Assembly: GCA_022508505.1 (NCBI GenBank)
Contig: JAFLVC010000001.1
Location: forward strand, 124,001 to 188,000
Origin: Clostridiales bacterium
GTDB lineage: Bacteria > Bacillota > Clostridia > Christensenellales > Pumilibacteraceae
Length of the DNA: 64,000 nt
Direction of reading: 5' to 3'
Below the pieces are notes generated by a model. The model was not told the DNA's origin. It did not search any database and saw only the letters and a list, made by a program, of their open reading frames with translations. A program made the translations under genes and the position numbers. How positions within the stretch are numbered: the first letter of the stretch is position 1; the number at the start of each line of letters is the position of its first letter. Of this stretch, positions 18,635-26,629 are shown one piece after another.

Positions 18635-18664
18635 AAGCGCGGGATTGAATGCCCGCGCTTTTTT
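18635..18664 (+). terminator. Rho-independent terminator after the 607-residue lipoprotein
   Basis: AAGCGCGGG (18635-18643) pairs with CCCGCGCTT (18652-18660), followed by T6. Stem and flank are nearly identical to those after guaA. Confidence 0.85.
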
Positions 18665-18668
18665 GCGG

Positions 18669-18792
18669 CTTCGCCTAGATCCCTCCGCTACGCACTTTGT
18701 GCTCCGGTCGGGATGATGGTGGAAAAGGCACGCTCTTTTCGAAACGGTGCGCCCAACCGCCATCATCCCGAGCTTGCCGAGGGATCTAGGCG
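18669..18792. repeat. REP-like inverted repeat pair
   Basis: The left arm begins GCCTAGATCCCTC and ends GGGATGATGG near 18716. The right arm begins CCATCATCCCGAG near 18761 and ends GAGGGATCTAGGC. The arms are imperfect inverted copies and belong to the same AGATCC...GGATGA family found at 53.7-55.3 kb. The stretch 18517-19031 holds no gene: only this pair, two hairpin repeats, a terminator and a promoter. Confidence 0.78.
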
Positions 18793-18881
18793 CTTTGCGC
18801 CGCACTCTATTAAACCCGCGGCGAAGCCGCGACCGCAATTATTCATTCTTATCTATTCACTATTCATTTATTTCACAGTCC

Positions 18882-18922
18882 CCCCATCCGGCACCCCTAA
18901 ACTCAAGGGGAGCCGGATGGGG
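18882..18922. repeat. Long hairpin, dispersed repeat
   Basis: CCCCATCCGGC (18882-18892) pairs with GCCGGATGGGG (18912-18922), with an inner CCCCT/AGGGG stem. It is followed by TTGTTTTT, so it could also terminate transcription. Confidence 0.75.
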
Positions 18923-18964
18923 TTGTTTTTCATATATAAAATACAGTAAAATTTTCACAAAGTA

Positions 18965-18994
18965 TTGACAAAAGGGAAAAAATCGTGCTATACT
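18965..18994 (+). promoter_or_regulatory. Promoter for the amylase operon
   Basis: TTGACA (18965-18970) and TATACT (18989-18994), spacing 18 nt, followed by a GGAGGG ribosome site before the ATG at 19032. Confidence 0.82.
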
Positions 18995-19031
18995 ACATAC
19001 AAACGCAACAACGTTTTTTGGAGGGAAAAGG

Positions 19032-21950
19032 ATGAAGGTAAAGAAGGCACTTATTTTTGTGCTGTGCGCTGTTTTGGCACTGCCTCTTGTGGCGTGCGAA
19101 AAAGACGGCGCTTCGGGCACGGTTAAGCCCGGCGACTCAAACAAAGAGTACACTGTCACCTTTGATATAGGCGACGACGCGCGTGCGGCGGGTGTATCTT
19201 ACAATTACCCGGCGCAAAAGGTCAAGAGCGGCAAGACGCTCTCCGATAAGGACTACTTTTACCCCCGCCCTACGTGGGATGACGATCATCCCTTCGAGGG
19301 CTGGTACGAGGGCAACAACGCGCTCTACAACACGACTAAGATAACCCGCGACTGGAATGTCGTCGCCAAGTGGGGCGACGCGGCCGCCGACAGGGAAGCG
19401 GCTGAAAAGTACGAGAGCAATATCAGCTCTTGGGACGAGGCGGGACACCTCTACATACACTACAAGCGCGCGGGCCACGCCGAGGCCAATCAGGGCAAGA
19501 AGTATAACGGCGACGGCCCCGAATACGACGATCCCCAAAAGGCCATTAAGGACGACCTCTACGGCGATTGGGGACTTTGGCTGTGGCCGACCAACGGCGC
19601 GCTCGAGGAGAACGGCACCACTTATTCCTACGAGGGCATACTTTTCTATCCCTCCAAGATAGACGAGAGCGGCGCGGTCTATGACATTCTTCTCGACCAC
19701 ACCTACACCAAGGGCGGCTGGAACGAGAACACGCTCACCGATAAGGGGCTCAACGTCAACTACGTCGTTCAGTCCGACAAGAGCTTGCGCAGCATGAAGA
19801 TGCAGCTCTTCCGCATTTCGTCGCGCATTGAGGACGGCTTCTGGAAGAACGACGGCGGCAACGTCGACCTCAACAACTCGGCGATGAAGCGCGAAAAGGG
19901 CTCGTATCACTGGTTTGTCACGCAGGGTAGCGTCGGCTCGGGCTCGGCTAAGTTCAGCGGCAAAGAGGTCGAGGACAAATACGCCGACGACGTCAATCAC
20001 GATCTGCACCCCACCGACAAGAGCCTCGACAATCCGCTCAACATCAACAGCAACGTCAGCAACAAGTCCAAGTACAACATCAACGACGTTCCCGTTCAGG
20101 ACTACGAGACGACAGGCGTCGGTTATCAGGTGTTTATCGCGTCCTTCCGCGACGGACAGGCGGACGACGCCTACACGCCGAAGGGCAAGGGTATGGGCGA
20201 CCTCCGCGGCGTAATCGACGCGCTCGAGGAAGGCTATTTCGATAAGCTCAACGTGGACGTTCTGTGGCTCACGCCTTTCCAATCGTCCACCAACTACCAC
20301 GGCTACGACATCAAGGATTACTACTCGGTAGATCCTCGCTTCGGCACGATCAACGACTACCGCGAGCTCGTCTACAAGGCGCACGCGAGGGGAATCAAGG
20401 TCGTCATGGACTTCGTTCTCAACCACACGGCGGAGAACAACCCTTGGTACGTCAAGTCTGTCAACCTCACGAAGGAGCAGAATGTAACCTTCGCGGGCAA
20501 TACGTACGACGAGGTCGATTACCGCAACTTCTACAATTGGATTACCAAGGCACAGTACGACACCATTCCGGGCGAGCCCAACGAGTTCAAGAAAGACGGC
20601 TCGCGCAATCCCAACTACAACCCCGTCAAGGCGCAGTGGTATGAGGATTCGCACGGCTACTACTTCTACTCGTCGTTCGGCAGCAGCATGCCCGAGCTCA
20701 ACTACGACTACCAGCCCGTTCGCGACGCCATTCTCGACGTCTGCAACTACTGGATGGCGTTCGGCCTCGACGGCTTCCGTCTCGACGCGGTCAAGCACAT
20801 CTACATGAAGAACGAGGTTCAGTTCACTCAAGGCGGACCTTCGGGCGACATCAGAGACAACAACAATGCCGCTTACGCCTACGACATGACTCGCAACATG
20901 AACTTCTGGCGCGAGTTCAACTACAAGCTCAAATCGCACTATCCCAACGCGTTCCTCGTCGGCGAGAACCTCGACGGCAATCCCGAAAACGTCGGACCGT
21001 TCTTCGAGGGCATGGACTCGCAGTTCAACTTCCACAACTATTATGAGGCGGGTCACGCGTTCGCAGCTGCGGGCGGCGGCGGCCTCACGTACGGCACCAT
21101 GAATCAGGCGGGCGATTACACGGCCTGGTCGACGAAGGCGCTCAGCAGCTACAAGAAAGAATTGGACGGCGAACAATACAGCAACGAGACCGGCTTCCAC
21201 GACGTCAAGGGCTACAAGACGTTCAACGCCAACTACATCGACGGCCGCTACACCTCCAACCACGACCTGCCGCGAGCACGCGACCTTATGAACATGCAGA
21301 CGCACGGCAACGACGAGCTGTGGCGTTCGTTCTTCGGCAACGCCGAGATGGATCGCTCGGCCAATCCCACGGCGCCCAACCTCGACCTCGTCAACATGAC
21401 CGACAAGACGCTCCGCCTGTACTATGCGTTCAACATGACGACGCCCGGCATAAGCTGGATTTACTACGGCGACGAGCTCGGCATGACGGGCAACATGAAC
21501 ACCCGCCTCACCGGCCAGGCCGAAGGCGCGCACGAGGATCGCATCTATCGTCAGCCTATGAAGTGGTTTGACGACGTAAGCGCCAACGCGACGTTCGACA
21601 TCGGCTTCAACAACTACAAGTGCGAGCTCGTAGGTCTCAACGCCACGCAGTACGTCAAAGGCGTCGACGAGCAGGATAAGGACGAAGGCTCAATGCTCAA
21701 CTGGATGCGCACGCTTACCAAGGTCCGTAACGACCATCCCGAGCTCATCAACGGTTCCATTGATTGGAATTCGGCTGTTATGAACAACGGTCTCATCAGC
21801 TTTGTAATCTCGGGCAAGACGGGCAGCACGCGCGTCTACATCAACACCGGCTCGGCGACTAACATTCAGTCCGGCAAGACGGTGTACGCAAGCTATAATC
21901 TCAACGGCACCACGCTCGGTCAGTACGGCGTCGCCATAATCGCAGGCTAA
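19032..21950 (+). CDS. Extracellular lipoprotein alpha-amylase, GH13 family
   Basis: 972 residues. Lipobox LVAC places Cys22 as the lipidated residue. Residues about 35-115 form an InlB-type beta repeat (EGWYEGN...WNVVAKW), and a beta-rich region runs to about 360. The GH13 barrel follows: DVLWLTPF and the conserved DFVLNH region, GFRLDAVKH with nucleophile D585, the acid/base in LVGEN (E645) and SNHD with D745. A C-terminal beta domain ends the protein. It should hydrolyse alpha-glucans such as starch at the cell surface. It is followed 18 nt later by a secreted partner gene in the same transcript. Exact specificity (amylase or neopullulanase) is not resolvable here. Confidence 0.92.
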   Translation: MKVKKALIFVLCAVLALPLVACEKDGASGTVKPGDSNKEYTVTFDIGDDARAAGVSYNYPAQKVKSGKTLSDKDYFYPRPTWDDDHPFEGWYEGNNALYNTTKITRDWNVVAKWGDAAADREAAEKYESNISSWDEAGHLYIHYKRAGHAEANQGKKYNGDGPEYDDPQKAIKDDLYGDWGLWLWPTNGALEENGTTYSYEGILFYPSKIDESGAVYDILLDHTYTKGGWNENTLTDKGLNVNYVVQSDKSLRSMKMQLFRISSRIEDGFWKNDGGNVDLNNSAMKREKGSYHWFVTQGSVGSGSAKFSGKEVEDKYADDVNHDLHPTDKSLDNPLNINSNVSNKSKYNINDVPVQDYETTGVGYQVFIASFRDGQADDAYTPKGKGMGDLRGVIDALEEGYFDKLNVDVLWLTPFQSSTNYHGYDIKDYYSVDPRFGTINDYRELVYKAHARGIKVVMDFVLNHTAENNPWYVKSVNLTKEQNVTFAGNTYDEVDYRNFYNWITKAQYDTIPGEPNEFKKDGSRNPNYNPVKAQWYEDSHGYYFYSSFGSSMPELNYDYQPVRDAILDVCNYWMAFGLDGFRLDAVKHIYMKNEVQFTQGGPSGDIRDNNNAAYAYDMTRNMNFWREFNYKLKSHYPNAFLVGENLDGNPENVGPFFEGMDSQFNFHNYYEAGHAFAAAGGGGLTYGTMNQAGDYTAWSTKALSSYKKELDGEQYSNETGFHDVKGYKTFNANYIDGRYTSNHDLPRARDLMNMQTHGNDELWRSFFGNAEMDRSANPTAPNLDLVNMTDKTLRLYYAFNMTTPGISWIYYGDELGMTGNMNTRLTGQAEGAHEDRIYRQPMKWFDDVSANATFDIGFNNYKCELVGLNATQYVKGVDEQDKDEGSMLNWMRTLTKVRNDHPELINGSIDWNSAVMNNGLISFVISGKTGSTRVYINTGSATNIQSGKTVYASYNLNGTTLGQYGVAIIAG

Positions 21951-21968
21951 TAGAGGAGAGTGACGAAA

Positions 21969-23168
21969 ATGGAAAAGATTAACAAGAAAATGTCTACGCT
22001 TGCGGCGACCGTTGCCGTTGCGACCGCGTTCTGCGGTCTGTGCACGGGCGCCGCGACTAAGGTCAATGCCGAGGCTTCGCCCGCGAACGCCGTGGCGACC
22101 GCCGCGAGCGACTTCAAGGTCATACTCAACCCCGGCTGGAACTTTGTGGACGGCGTGAAAACGCCCAACACGATAGAAGACGCAGGCGTGGCCAAGGCGG
22201 ACGCAGCGACGTACTTCGTCGACAATGCGTATATAGCAAACTACACGGTCGGCGAAAAGCTTCCCGCGGCGGAGTCGTGCAGGGAGGATATGGAGTTCCT
22301 CGGTTGGCGCTACTCCAAGGACGGCGAGCTCGTTACTGTTACGACAATGCCGGCGGCGACCGACGGCGACGTTTACCTGTACGCCAATTGGAAGACCGAT
22401 GTCGTCGGCAGCGGCGGCAAGGACGATCCGATCGATCCCGATCCCGATCCCGAAAAGAAGACAAACGGTCTGTACGTCGGCGGCAAGATTGTCGCTCCGC
22501 TGGTAGTGAACGGCGGCGCGTCGTCTACCGGCGGGCTTAAAGCCGAGTATTGGCTGGGCGGCGGTAAGGTAACCCTCAATAAGGGCGACGTCGTTACTAT
22601 CTACATGAACAACGAGCAAATCCCGTTCTTCATCGATCCGTCGAGCCCCGGCATCAATATCCCGACGACGAGCGAGACGGTCAAGTCGGTTACCGTAACG
22701 CGCACGGGACAGTTCGAGATTTACCTCAGAGACTACAGCGACAGCAGCAAGCCCGTCAACTGGGTGTGCCAATTCGCAGGCGACTCCGACGTCGAACAGG
22801 GCTCCGAGATACCGCAGGGCTGCGATCCCATACACGTCAACGTCGGCACTAAGGGCGTCACGCTCTATCTGCAGACATCCGACGGCAAGGGCGTAGGCAC
22901 CGCCAACTTCTCGCAGTACTGCATCTACACGTTTAGCCCCGAGATCTTCGGCAATTGGGCGACGAGCGCAACCGACGGCGTTGTCAAGAGCGAGATGACA
23001 GGTTCGTCAAAGACGGTGCCCGACGGCTGGATTATCAGGTGGGGCGCAGGCTACGGCAACCAGACGACGGATATAAAGGGCGCGATCAAGGACGGCGGCA
23101 CTTACGTCATCAAGCTCCCGTCGGCGAGCAAGGGCGACCACACGATAACCGAAATCAAAGCGAAATAA
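21969..23168 (+). CDS. Secreted protein with InlB-like repeat, amylase partner
   Basis: 399 residues. ATG 21969 is chosen over GTG 21960 because GGAGAG lies 8 nt upstream of it. It has a signal peptide without a lipobox (cleavage near VNAEA), then an InlB-type repeat at about 45-140 (MEFLGWRYSKDG...DVYLYANW), an Asp/Pro linker and a beta-rich C-terminal half. Aromatic-rich segments such as WIIRWGAGYGNQTTDI could bind glucan. Co-transcription with the GH13 lipoprotein suggests a starch-binding accessory role (inference). A strong terminator follows. Confidence 0.82.
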   Translation: MEKINKKMSTLAATVAVATAFCGLCTGAATKVNAEASPANAVATAASDFKVILNPGWNFVDGVKTPNTIEDAGVAKADAATYFVDNAYIANYTVGEKLPAAESCREDMEFLGWRYSKDGELVTVTTMPAATDGDVYLYANWKTDVVGSGGKDDPIDPDPDPEKKTNGLYVGGKIVAPLVVNGGASSTGGLKAEYWLGGGKVTLNKGDVVTIYMNNEQIPFFIDPSSPGINIPTTSETVKSVTVTRTGQFEIYLRDYSDSSKPVNWVCQFAGDSDVEQGSEIPQGCDPIHVNVGTKGVTLYLQTSDGKGVGTANFSQYCIYTFSPEIFGNWATSATDGVVKSEMTGSSKTVPDGWIIRWGAGYGNQTTDIKGAIKDGGTYVIKLPSASKGDHTITEIKAK

Positions 23169-23185
23169 CAATTTGCAGTCAATCA

Positions 23186-23215
23186 AAAAAGCTCTGTCGC
23201 AAGGCAGAGCTTTTT
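23186..23215. terminator. Rho-independent terminator of the amylase operon
   Basis: AAAAAGCTCTG (23186-23196) pairs with CAGAGCTTTTT (23205-23215) around an 8-nt loop. It is bidirectional in form. Confidence 0.9.
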
Positions 23216-23253
23216 AAGTTCCGCAATCTTATTTCTTGTTAGGCGTAAACTGC

Positions 23254-23282
23254 TTGCTTTTGCTTCGCGGCGGTGGTATAAT
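23254..23282 (+). promoter_or_regulatory. Promoter for the Sel1-repeat protein
   Basis: TTGCTT (23254-23259) and TATAAT (23277-23282), spacing 17 nt, 28 nt before the ATG at 23311. Confidence 0.75.
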
Positions 23283-23310
23283 TATTAAAATTCAATTTAA
23301 AGGTACGAAA

Positions 23311-24417
23311 ATGGCAAAGAACACCAAACCCGACGTAAGCGGCATTTCGGGCGGGCTCGACAGCATAGAAAAGGGCAAGACTGCGGCGACCGCACCGCTC
23401 ACGCCTACCGATTTCCTCGCAAAAAAGTATTTCGACATCGGCGAAAAGTATTTTACCGGCGACGGCGTTAGGGTCGACTTTGCCCGCGCGGTGGCGAACT
23501 ATGCGCAGAGCGCAAAGCTCGGCTACATGCCCGCGATATTCTCGCTCGGCGTATGCTATATCCGCGGCTTCGGTGTGACGCCCGATCAGAAAAAGGCGTA
23601 CGAGCTCATCAAGCAAGCGGCGGACGGCGGCAACCTCGACGCGCTGTTCACGCTCGGGCATTTCTACTTCGAAGGCACGGCGGTCGAAAAGGACTACGAC
23701 AAGGCCGTCGAGATATTCAAAGCGGCAGCCGACCAAGGCCACCCGGGCGGACTTAACGACCTCGGGTTCTGCTATCAGCGCGGGCTTGGGGTCGAGCGCG
23801 ACGAAAAGCGCGCGTTTGAGTACTTCTACGAAGCGGCGCAGGAAGAATTTGCGGCGGCGCAGAACAACGTCGCCGACTGCTACAGCTTCGGTCGCGGCGT
23901 AGAAGCCGACCTTGACAAGGCGTTCCTGTATTACTACCGCGCGGCGCAGAACGGCTATGCGATAGCGCAGAACAACGTCGGAATGTGCTACCTCAACGGC
24001 AGGGGCGTAAAGACCGACTACGCGCAGGCGGTCAAATGGTTTGAGGAAGCGGGCAAGCAGGGCAATCCCGTGTCGGTCGCAAACCTCGGCTTTTGCTACG
24101 AAACGGGCAAGGGCGTTGAAAAGGACGTCGAGCGCGCCGTAAAATTATATACAGCCGCGGCGGACGCCGAAAGCGCGGCGGGCAAGTACAACCTCGCAAA
24201 GTGCTACCGCGACGGCGTCGGCGTCAAGCAGGACAAAGAGCGCGCATTCTCGCTGTTCAAGCGTTCCGCCGACCAGGGTTTTTCGCTCGCACTCGCGGAA
24301 GTCTCGGTGTGCTACCGCGACGGAGTGGGTGTGGCGTCAGATCCCGAACTCGCCGAAAAATACGCCAAGCTCGCCGAAGAAGCGGGCTGCCCGGTGAATA
24401 GTAATAACGAAGAGTGA
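23311..24417 (+). CDS. Sel1-like (TPR-type) repeat protein
   Basis: 368 residues from ATG 23311. It is composed of about nine 36-residue Sel1-like repeats (AxxxLGxCYxxGxGVxxDxxKAxxxxxxAA) spanning about 35-360, after a short low-complexity N-terminus. No signal peptide or membrane segment, so cytosolic. Sel1 repeats form a superhelical protein-protein interaction scaffold. No neighbour indicates a partner. It is monocistronic, between its own promoter and a terminator. Confidence 0.92.
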   Translation: MAKNTKPDVSGISGGLDSIEKGKTAATAPLTPTDFLAKKYFDIGEKYFTGDGVRVDFARAVANYAQSAKLGYMPAIFSLGVCYIRGFGVTPDQKKAYELIKQAADGGNLDALFTLGHFYFEGTAVEKDYDKAVEIFKAAADQGHPGGLNDLGFCYQRGLGVERDEKRAFEYFYEAAQEEFAAAQNNVADCYSFGRGVEADLDKAFLYYYRAAQNGYAIAQNNVGMCYLNGRGVKTDYAQAVKWFEEAGKQGNPVSVANLGFCYETGKGVEKDVERAVKLYTAAADAESAAGKYNLAKCYRDGVGVKQDKERAFSLFKRSADQGFSLALAEVSVCYRDGVGVASDPELAEKYAKLAEEAGCPVNSNNEE

Positions 24418-24464
24418 TAAAGTGAGCGCCACTGCGTGGCTAAGATAAGAGATAAGAATTAAGG

Positions 24465-24494
24465 AAGCGCCGAAATAAAAGTCGGCGCTTTTTA
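24465..24494 (+). terminator. Rho-independent terminator after the Sel1-repeat gene
   Basis: AAGCGCCGA (24465-24473) pairs with TCGGCGCTT (24482-24490), then TTTA. It is preceded by the recurrent AGATAAGAGATAAGAATTAAGG stretch. Confidence 0.85.
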
Positions 24495-24505
24495 GATGCT
24501 TGTTT

Positions 24506-24567
24506 TCACATCCCTTCAGTCGGCTAACGGCGACCGCTTCCCTAAATTCAAGGGGAGCCTGATGTGA
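24506..24567. repeat. Dispersed stem-loop repeat, diverged copy
   Basis: TCACATC (24506-24512) and GATGTGA (24561-24567) are terminal inverted repeats around a diverged version of the CTCAGTCGCC...AAGGGGAGCC element seen at 18542 and near 54 kb. Confidence 0.7.
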
Positions 24568-24594
24568 TTCTAAGTGGTGCACTTCAACTACCGT

Positions 24595-24665
24595 AACGTC
24601 TCGCTGTCCCCTTTTAATGCGATAGCATTCAAAGGGGAAAGTGGCGCGGAGCGCCGAAAGGGGTT
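24595..24665 (+). repeat. Dispersed palindromic repeat, copy 1
   Basis: Starts AACGTCTCGCTGTCCCC and ends CGCCGAAAGGGGTT. It contains CCCCTTTT/AAAGGGG and GGCGC-rich stems. A reverse-complement copy lies at 54008-54072. Confidence 0.82.
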
Positions 24666-24709
24666 GACGGCGCTCCGCGCCGCACTTCCTAAATCTCCTC
24701 GCTATAAAA

Positions 24710-24738
24710 TTGACATAACGTTTTTCGAGCGGTATAAT
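24710..24738 (+). promoter_or_regulatory. Consensus promoter predicting a leaderless transcript
   Basis: TTGACA (24710-24715), 17-nt spacer, TATAAT (24733-24738). The ATG of the DJ-1/PfpI gene starts 7 nt after the -10 box, at the expected transcription start, and there is no Shine-Dalgarno site. Confidence 0.85.
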
Positions 24739-24744
24739 ACTTAT

Positions 24745-25296
24745 ATGAACAAGAAAGCTTTGGCGTTTATCGCAAACGGAACGGAAGAAGGCGAGCTCAT
24801 CAACGTAGTGGACATACTCTGCCGCGCGGGTGTTGATGTCAAGCTCGTGTCAATAGACGGCGAGACTGTTACAAGCTCGCACGGCGTAAAGCTCGTAGCC
24901 GACGCATTAATAGACGGCGTCGATCTGTCCGACGTCGACTTATTGTTTATTCCCGGCGGAATGCCCGGCTCTAAACGTCTCGGCGAGTGCAAGGCGGTCG
25001 TGTCGGCGATTTCTTCGGCGCTCGAATCGGGTAAGCGCGTCGCCGCAATTTGCGCCGCGCCGGCGCTTGTCCTCGGCGCGAACGGGTTTTTAAAGGGTAA
25101 GCGCGGCATCTGCTTTCCAGGCTTCGAGGCGCACATGGACGGGTGCGAAATCGCTTTCGGCGCGAGGTTTGTAACCGACGGCAACATTACGACGGCGCGA
25201 GGACTCGGGTGCGCAATCGATCTCGGCTTGGAGCTTGTTCGGCTTCTCGTCGGCGACGACAAGGCGCAAGAAATTAAAGGAAAAATACAGTACTGA
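24745..25296 (+). CDS. DJ-1/PfpI family protein (YajL/ThiJ-like)
   Basis: 183 residues, the normal length for bacterial YajL/DJ-1 proteins. The flavodoxin-like fold has the conserved acidic residue in GTEEGE (about E17) and the nucleophile-elbow cysteine in AAICAAPALVL (about C107), with FIPGGMPG preceding. Members act in protein or metabolite repair after carbonyl or oxidative damage, or are of unknown function. The start at ATG 24745 is fixed by the -10 box immediately upstream, which implies a leaderless mRNA. Confidence 0.9.
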   Translation: MNKKALAFIANGTEEGELINVVDILCRAGVDVKLVSIDGETVTSSHGVKLVADALIDGVDLSDVDLLFIPGGMPGSKRLGECKAVVSAISSALESGKRVAAICAAPALVLGANGFLKGKRGICFPGFEAHMDGCEIAFGARFVTDGNITTARGLGCAIDLGLELVRLLVGDDKAQEIKGKIQY

Positions 25297-25375
25297 TTTT
25301 AAGTGCGCACGCGCGGCTTGTGCGATAATTTTGTCGGCAGAATTTCGAAAAAGTCCGCACACGGCGGTAAATAAC

Positions 25376-25405
25376 TTGACCTAACGCGTCGGGTTGGTTT
25401 ATAAT
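25376..25405 (+). promoter_or_regulatory. Promoter for mrnC, predicting a (near-)leaderless transcript
   Basis: TTGACC (25376-25381) and TATAAT (25400-25405), spacing 18 nt. An ATG directly abuts the -10 box and an in-frame GTG at 25412 falls at the expected transcription start. Confidence 0.75.
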
Positions 25406-25411
25406 ATGTGT

Positions 25412-25813
25412 GTGGATAAATCGCACGCACAAAGACTTACGCCGACGGCATTGGCGTTCCTCGGCGACGCGGCGTACGCGCTGTACGTGCGCAAGCGGCT
25501 CGTGGAATCTGTAGACGACGTTTGCGGAACCTTACACGCTAAAGCGACGAGGTTTGTCAACGCGGCGGCTCAGGCTTTGGCGTATGACGCTTTGGAAGCG
25601 GCGGGCGTTCTGACCGACGAGGAAAAGGACGTCGCACGCCGAGCGAAAAACGCGCACCTACACACGCATTCAAAAGCGGCGTCGATAGCCGATTACCACC
25701 GCGCGACGGCGCTTGAGGCGGTTATCGGGTGGCTGGAAGTTACGGACAACCCCGCGCGCCGCGACGAGATCTTAGCTCTTAGCTTTGCGGCAATCGAAAG
25801 CGACACACATTAG
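25412..25813 (+). CDS. mrnC: Mini-ribonuclease III (MrnC)
   Basis: About 133 residues. It is a lone RNase III domain without the double-stranded RNA-binding domain: the signature LAFLGDAAYALYVR holds the catalytic Asp, and the second acidic site is in ATALEAVIGWLE. In Firmicutes MrnC matures 23S rRNA ends. The start is either ATG 25406, which touches the -10 box, or GTG 25412, which coincides with the predicted transcription start; I prefer the GTG. It is followed by thyX and rlmB. In Bacillus, mrnC also neighbours rlmB, so thyX looks inserted. Confidence 0.88.
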   Translation: MDKSHAQRLTPTALAFLGDAAYALYVRKRLVESVDDVCGTLHAKATRFVNAAAQALAYDALEAAGVLTDEEKDVARRAKNAHLHTHSKAASIADYHRATALEAVIGWLEVTDNPARRDEILALSFAAIESDTH

Positions 25814-25855
25814 CGAAAAACTTTCCGCCCGTCGGGCGAGGACAAAGGACACAAT

Positions 25856-26623
25856 ATGCAGGTAACACCCAAAGTAAGTTTGATTCGTTATACGGCAGAT
25901 CCCGAAGCGACGGTGGCGCTCGCCGCCAAGCTGTGCTATTCCGACCGCGAATTGCCCGACCTTGCCGAGAACATCTTGGCAAACGACAATTCGGCGTTCA
26001 TCGCGCGGCTGACCGAAATGGGCCACCTCTCGCCGATAGAGCACGCGTCGTTCACCTTCTCGGTGGAGGGCGTGTCGCGCGCGTTTTTGGCTCAGATAAC
26101 GCGGCACCGCATAGCGTCGTTTTCGGTGCGGTCGCAGCGGTATGTTTCCGAGGACTCGTTCAACTACGTCGTTCCGCCCGCTATAGAGGATCTTGGTGCG
26201 GCGGCGGTTGCGCGGTACGTCGGGCAGATGGATACCATCATGGATTGGTACCGCGATTGGCAGAGCGCGCTCGGCAGGGGCGAAAAGTCAAACGAGGACG
26301 CGCGCTTCATTCTGCCCAATGCGTGCGAAACCAAAATGATTGTAACGATGAATGCGCGCGAGCTCATGCACTTTTTCGAGTTGCGCTGCTGCAACCGCGC
26401 GCAGTGGGAGATTCGTTCGGTGGCATGGCTCATGCTCGCCGAGGTGCTCAAAGTTGCGCCCAACCTGTTCAAGGACTGCGGGCCGGGGTGCCTGCGCGGC
26501 GGCTGTCCCGAGGGCGTCAAGTCGTGCGGCAAGCGCGACGAGGTTATAGCAAAAAAGCAAGCTTTGGTCGACGCCGCAGAAAAGTGCGCCAAGGCGTGCG
26601 CTAAAAAAGCTAACAAGAAGTAG
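25856..26623 (+). CDS. thyX: Flavin-dependent thymidylate synthase (ThyX)
   Basis: 255 residues. The diagnostic ThyX motif of the RHRxxSxxxxSxR type is at residues 83-95 (RHRIASFSVRSQR); the usual Asn of this motif is replaced by Ser. It methylates dUMP to dTMP using FAD, NADPH and methylenetetrahydrofolate. The C-terminal 40 residues are rich in Cys and Lys (KDCGPGCLRGGC), common in clostridial ThyX but of unclear role. It lies between mrnC and rlmB. Its TAG stop is in the same frame as the downstream rlmB, separated by two codons. Confidence 0.95.
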   Translation: MQVTPKVSLIRYTADPEATVALAAKLCYSDRELPDLAENILANDNSAFIARLTEMGHLSPIEHASFTFSVEGVSRAFLAQITRHRIASFSVRSQRYVSEDSFNYVVPPAIEDLGAAAVARYVGQMDTIMDWYRDWQSALGRGEKSNEDARFILPNACETKMIVTMNARELMHFFELRCCNRAQWEIRSVAWLMLAEVLKVAPNLFKDCGPGCLRGGCPEGVKSCGKRDEVIAKKQALVDAAEKCAKACAKKANKK

Positions 26624-26629
26624 GCTGAC

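Noticed and set aside
19137-21533. 798-codon antisense frame opposite the GH13 amylase
   Set aside because: The sense strand carries all GH13 catalytic motifs. The antisense product is Arg/Val/Ala-rich with no domain.
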